Below are positions 7,224-8,746 of a stretch of 8,746 nucleotides of DNA, piece by piece (within the stretch, counting starts at the first letter, position 1; each line of letters starts with the position of its first letter). This DNA is from Oscillospiraceae bacterium (GTDB lineage: Bacteria; Bacillota; Clostridia; Oscillospirales; Ruminococcaceae). The stretch covers positions 1 to 8,746 of the forward strand of contig SVMQ01000080.1 of NCBI GenBank assembly GCA_015067375.1, given 5' to 3'. The notes below the pieces were generated by a model that did not search any database, was not told the origin of the DNA, and was given only the letters and a program-made list of their open reading frames with translations. The translations under genes and the position numbers were made by a program.

Positions 7224-7230
7224 TCCTTTT
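7224..7230 (-). promoter_or_regulatory. Ribosome binding site deciding the tsaD start
   Basis: AAAAGGA on the minus strand, 8 nt before ATG 7215. The upstream in-frame ATG at 7263 has no comparable site and lies inside a stem-loop. Confidence 0.7.
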
Positions 7231-7252
7231 CTTTTGTTTATCAATGTATGAT

Positions 7253-7281
7253 GCAGCGGACACGGCAAGCCATGTCCCTGC
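7253..7281 (-). other. GC-rich stem-loop between the DUF6062-like gene and tsaD
   Basis: GCAG (7253-7256) pairs with CTGC (7278-7281). After one bulged base, GGACACGG (7258-7265) pairs with CCATGTCC (7270-7277) with one mismatch that is a G-U wobble in the minus-strand RNA; the loop is 4 nt. It begins 4 nt after the DUF6062-like stop codon. No T-run follows on the minus strand (next bases ATCATACATT), so it is not a standard intrinsic terminator. It may be an attenuator, a processing or stability element that sets the ratio of tsaD to the first gene, or a decayed terminator. Confidence 0.5.
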
Positions 7282-7285
7282 GATA

Positions 7286-7990
7286 TTATTTTACATCAGG
7301 CTTGCGCGAGGTCAGAAATTCGATAGCCCTTTCGATAGAGCTGCGGACATGCTCCATATCCTCGTTGTGCAGCTTGCCTGCATTGCGGTAGTCAAAGCTG
7401 TTGCAGAACTGCTCAACATCGTCGTTAAGCTCCTTGATGTAGTTCTCGATAAGGCGGTCGGTAGCCTCGATGAAAGGCTTCTGCTCGTTTTTGGGAAGCT
7501 TTGTCGGAACGTGCGACATAAGCAGGTTGTAATGAGGAATACAGATGTATTTCTGGGAAGAATAAAGATTGCGGAACTTTGCATCCTCTCTGAACATGGT
7601 GAACACTGTTTCCAGCATATGCTCAACGCCCCAGTCCACCTTGCTGCACACAAAGCAGGTATTCTCCATCTCGCTGCACTTCTTTGCCTTAGCGCCCTTA
7701 GAGAAGAATATGCTCTTGTTCTCGAAAACATTTGCTCTGGCTGACTGCAGATATGTATTCAGCATAAGTCCCAGCGACAGGCGGTTGTTCTGCTTTAAAA
7801 GCGAGTTGAAATGCGTATGGCAGAAGCCAAGTCGGTTCGTTTCGATGCGCACATCAGGTTCCATCATGGCCGCGCCCATGATATACTCGGAGATATGCTC
7901 CTCCACCGTATTGCGCATGGCGCAGATAGGGCAACCCTCGCGCGGCTCGAACACTTCGTTTACGGGAATGGTAAGTATGCTTTCTCTCAT
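7286..7990 (-). CDS. DUF6062-like protein with duplicated CxxC...CxxH modules, function unknown
   Basis: It has 234 aa, is soluble and has no signal peptide. I place it in the DUF6062 group found in Clostridia from its start and its CPIC and GFCHTH motifs; this is recall, not a search. Two similar modules can be seen: CPIC (20-23) then GFCHTHFNSLL (C57, H60), and CFVC (112-115) then CIPHYNLLM (C150, H153). The gaps between CxxC and the second Cys are 33 and 34 residues, and both contain a VEEH/GVEH segment. This fits two zinc- or other metal-binding modules, or redox thiols. The C-terminal 80 residues look helical and charged. The start is ATG 7990, with GAAAGGA 8 nt upstream; the longer frame begins at a TTG (8011). 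It is the first gene of the tsaD operon. No role is known to me. Confidence 0.75.
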   Translation of the reverse strand: MRESILTIPVNEVFEPREGCPICAMRNTVEEHISEYIMGAAMMEPDVRIETNRLGFCHTHFNSLLKQNNRLSLGLMLNTYLQSARANVFENKSIFFSKGAKAKKCSEMENTCFVCSKVDWGVEHMLETVFTMFREDAKFRNLYSSQKYICIPHYNLLMSHVPTKLPKNEQKPFIEATDRLIENYIKELNDDVEQFCNSFDYRNAGKLHNEDMEHVRSSIERAIEFLTSRKPDVK

Positions 7991-7998
7991 AACAGCAG

Positions 7999-8005
7999 TC
8001 CTTTC
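7999..8005 (-). promoter_or_regulatory. Ribosome binding site deciding the DUF6062-like gene start
   Basis: GAAAGGA on the minus strand, 8 nt before ATG 7990. It lies inside the longer frame that starts at TTG 8011, so the longer reading is unlikely. Confidence 0.7.
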
Positions 8006-8055
8006 GGTCAAATTAAAAAATTCGTGAAAATAATCTGAAATCGCGTTTGCGTTAC

Positions 8056-8084
8056 TTGATTTTATATTTATATTGTATTATAAT
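8056..8084 (+). promoter_or_regulatory. Promoter of ogg
   Basis: -35 TTGATT (8056-8061), 17-nt spacer, perfect -10 TATAAT (8079-8084). Transcription would start near 8091, leaving a leader of about 28 nt. A GCGTTT/GCGTTA tandem (8043-8054) sits directly upstream of the -35. Confidence 0.65.
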
Positions 8085-8100
8085 TAAGATAAATAATCAA
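8072..8100 (-). promoter_or_regulatory. Promoter of the DUF6062-like/tsaD operon
   Basis: On the minus strand, -35 TTGATT (8095-8100), 17-nt spacer, -10 TACAAT (8072-8077). Transcription would start near 8065, giving a leader of about 75 nt before ATG 7990. It overlaps the ogg promoter on the other strand, the two -10 boxes being one base apart. Confidence 0.55.
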
Positions 8101-8104
8101 GAGG
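8099..8104 (+). promoter_or_regulatory. Distant ribosome binding site of ogg
   Basis: AAGAGG ends 14 nt before ATG 8119, longer than the usual 5-10 nt. No other start codon fits better, because the protein homology begins within a few residues of this ATG. Translation may be weak, or the A-rich GAAAAAAC just before the ATG may help initiation. Confidence 0.4.
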
Positions 8105-8118
8105 TTTCACGAAAAAAC

Positions 8119-8746
8119 ATGGATCTTACTGTTAAAAATAGCGATTTCGACATTAAAAGGACTTTCCTGTGTGGTCAGTGCTTCCGCTGGACAGAGAATG
8201 AGGACGGCAGCTTTTCGGGAATAGTGAACGGACGTTATGCAACGCTCGTTCAGGGCGACGGCAGCGTTACGCTGTGCGGCATACGCGAGGAGGATATCCC
8301 GTTCTGGGAGCGATACTTTGATCTGTCCACCGACTATGCCGAGATAACAAGCAGGCTCTCCTCAGACAAAACGCTGGCGCTTGCCTGCAAAGGCTCACGC
8401 GGCATCCGAATACTGCGGCAGGAGCCGTTTGAAACGCTGATAAGCTTTATCATAAGCCAGAACAACAATATACCTCGCATCGCGGGTATAATAGGCAGGC
8501 TTTGCGAAAGCTTCGGAGAAAGGATAGACGGCGGCTGGTCGTTTCCGAGTGCAGAGCGGCTCAACGGCATCACTCCCGAAGAGCTTGCGCCGCTCCGTGC
8601 AGGCTTCCGCGCACGCTATATCTGCGACGCGGTAAGCAAGGTCAACAGTGGCGAGGTGGACTTTTCCGAAATAGACAGTCTGCCGCTTGAAGAAGCACGC
8701 GAAAAGCTCAAGCTTATCGTCGGCGTGGGAGATAAGGTCGCTGACT
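8119..8746 (+). CDS. ogg: 8-oxoguanine DNA glycosylase, OGG1 family (partial, C-terminus off the right edge)
   Basis: It removes 8-oxoguanine paired with cytosine and nicks the abasic site (bifunctional base-excision repair enzyme). 209 codons are visible from ATG 8119. The N-terminal OGG domain contains LCGQCFRW (17-24). Helical core motifs are FETLISFIISQNNN (104-117), where the NNN triplet matches the Asn149-151 motif of human OGG1 that contacts the DNA opposite the lesion, and IGRLCESFG. The window ends inside the helix-hairpin-helix GVGDKVAD, where Lys206 matches the Schiff-base lysine (Lys249 in human OGG1). The later catalytic Asp is out of view. The NNN and GVGxKVAD motifs favour OGG1 over AlkA-type 3-methyladenine glycosylases, which lack the lysine. 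It diverges from the tsaD operon. Confidence 0.92.
   Translation, partial: MDLTVKNSDFDIKRTFLCGQCFRWTENEDGSFSGIVNGRYATLVQGDGSVTLCGIREEDIPFWERYFDLSTDYAEITSRLSSDKTLALACKGSRGIRILRQEPFETLISFIISQNNNIPRIAGIIGRLCESFGERIDGGWSFPSAERLNGITPEELAPLRAGFRARYICDAVSKVNSGEVDFSEIDSLPLEEAREKLKLIVGVGDKVAD

Larger units (their letters stand above)
8021..8113. repeat. 9-bp inverted repeat framing the divergent promoter region
   Basis: TTCGTGAAA (8021-8029) and its exact reverse complement TTTCACGAA (8105-8113) lie 75 bases apart on either side of the two promoters. The right copy falls between the presumed ribosome binding site and the start codon of ogg; the left copy lies in the leader of the DUF6062-like/tsaD transcript. 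Each arm is itself nearly palindromic. It could be an operator pair. Chance is not excluded in this AT-rich stretch. Confidence 0.4.

Noticed and set aside
7216..7263. N-terminal extension of TsaD by 16 residues.
   Set aside because: It would be coded from within the 7253-7281 stem-loop, has no ribosome binding site, and TsaD proteins begin at the MDILAIESSCDE segment.
7052..7744. A 230-codon plus-strand frame across the tsaD start and the DUF6062-like gene.
   Set aside because: It runs opposite two recognised genes and across their intercistronic hairpin, and shows no family motifs.
3206..8011. The idea that the tsaD, acetyltransferase, kinase and CPBP genes form a bacteriocin or RiPP cluster.
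   Set aside because: No precursor peptide, leader-cleaving transporter, cyclase or modification enzyme is visible, and tsaD is a universal housekeeping gene. The CPBP proteins alone are not enough.
1..8746. Search for mobile elements, CRISPR arrays, tRNA genes and riboswitches.
   Set aside because: No transposase or integrase motif, no regularly spaced repeat, no tRNA-like cloverleaf and no leader long enough for a known riboswitch was seen by eye. Leaders are about 28, 68 and 75 nt.

Overview
The window reads as ordinary chromosome from a mid-GC member of the Bacillota, most likely a Clostridia of the Oscillospiraceae/Ruminococcus kind. I infer this from strong AAAGGAG-type ribosome binding sites, the clostridial style of the protein sequences (class A PBP with a lysine-rich tail, DUF6062-like protein beside tsaD, OGG1-type glycosylase) and codon use. 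No insertion sequence, phage gene, CRISPR array, tRNA or rRNA is visible, and no stretch over 300 bases lacks a gene.

Layout. Eight genes lie on the minus strand and one on the plus strand. From right to left, a minus-strand run starts in the promoter region near 8065: a DUF6062-like double-CxxC protein (7286-7990), tsaD for the tRNA t6A modification (6202-7215), a sugar O-acetyltransferase (5573-6190), a shikimate kinase-family P-loop kinase (5031-5543), and two tandem CPBP-family membrane proteases (3967-5016 and 3206-3970). Gaps are 70, 11, 29 and 14 nt, and the two proteases overlap by 4 nt, so this looks like one operon. A second minus-strand unit starts at a well-formed promoter (3130-3158) and carries a class A penicillin-binding protein (683-3055), then a serine esterase/alpha-beta hydrolase cut by the left edge (1-616). 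On the plus strand, an OGG1-type 8-oxoguanine DNA glycosylase (8119 to the right edge) diverges from the tsaD operon.

How the genes work together. This is a housekeeping neighbourhood: tRNA modification, oxidative DNA repair and peptidoglycan synthesis. The two CPBP proteases and the acetyltransferase have no substrate that can be read from the context. I see no clear new defence or mobile system. The items most worth a second look are: the kinase, which keeps the shikimate kinase fold motifs but lacks the shikimate-binding Arg of the FR motif; an internal duplication of a possible metal-binding module in the DUF6062-like protein; divergent promoters whose -10 boxes sit one base apart, framed by a 9-bp inverted repeat; and an 11-bp direct repeat, one copy of which overlaps the PBP promoter.

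Several genes should start downstream of the longest open frame (PBP at 3055, kinase at 5543, acetyltransferase at 6190, tsaD at 7215, DUF6062-like at 7990). Each choice rests on a ribosome binding site, and for most also on family start conventions.
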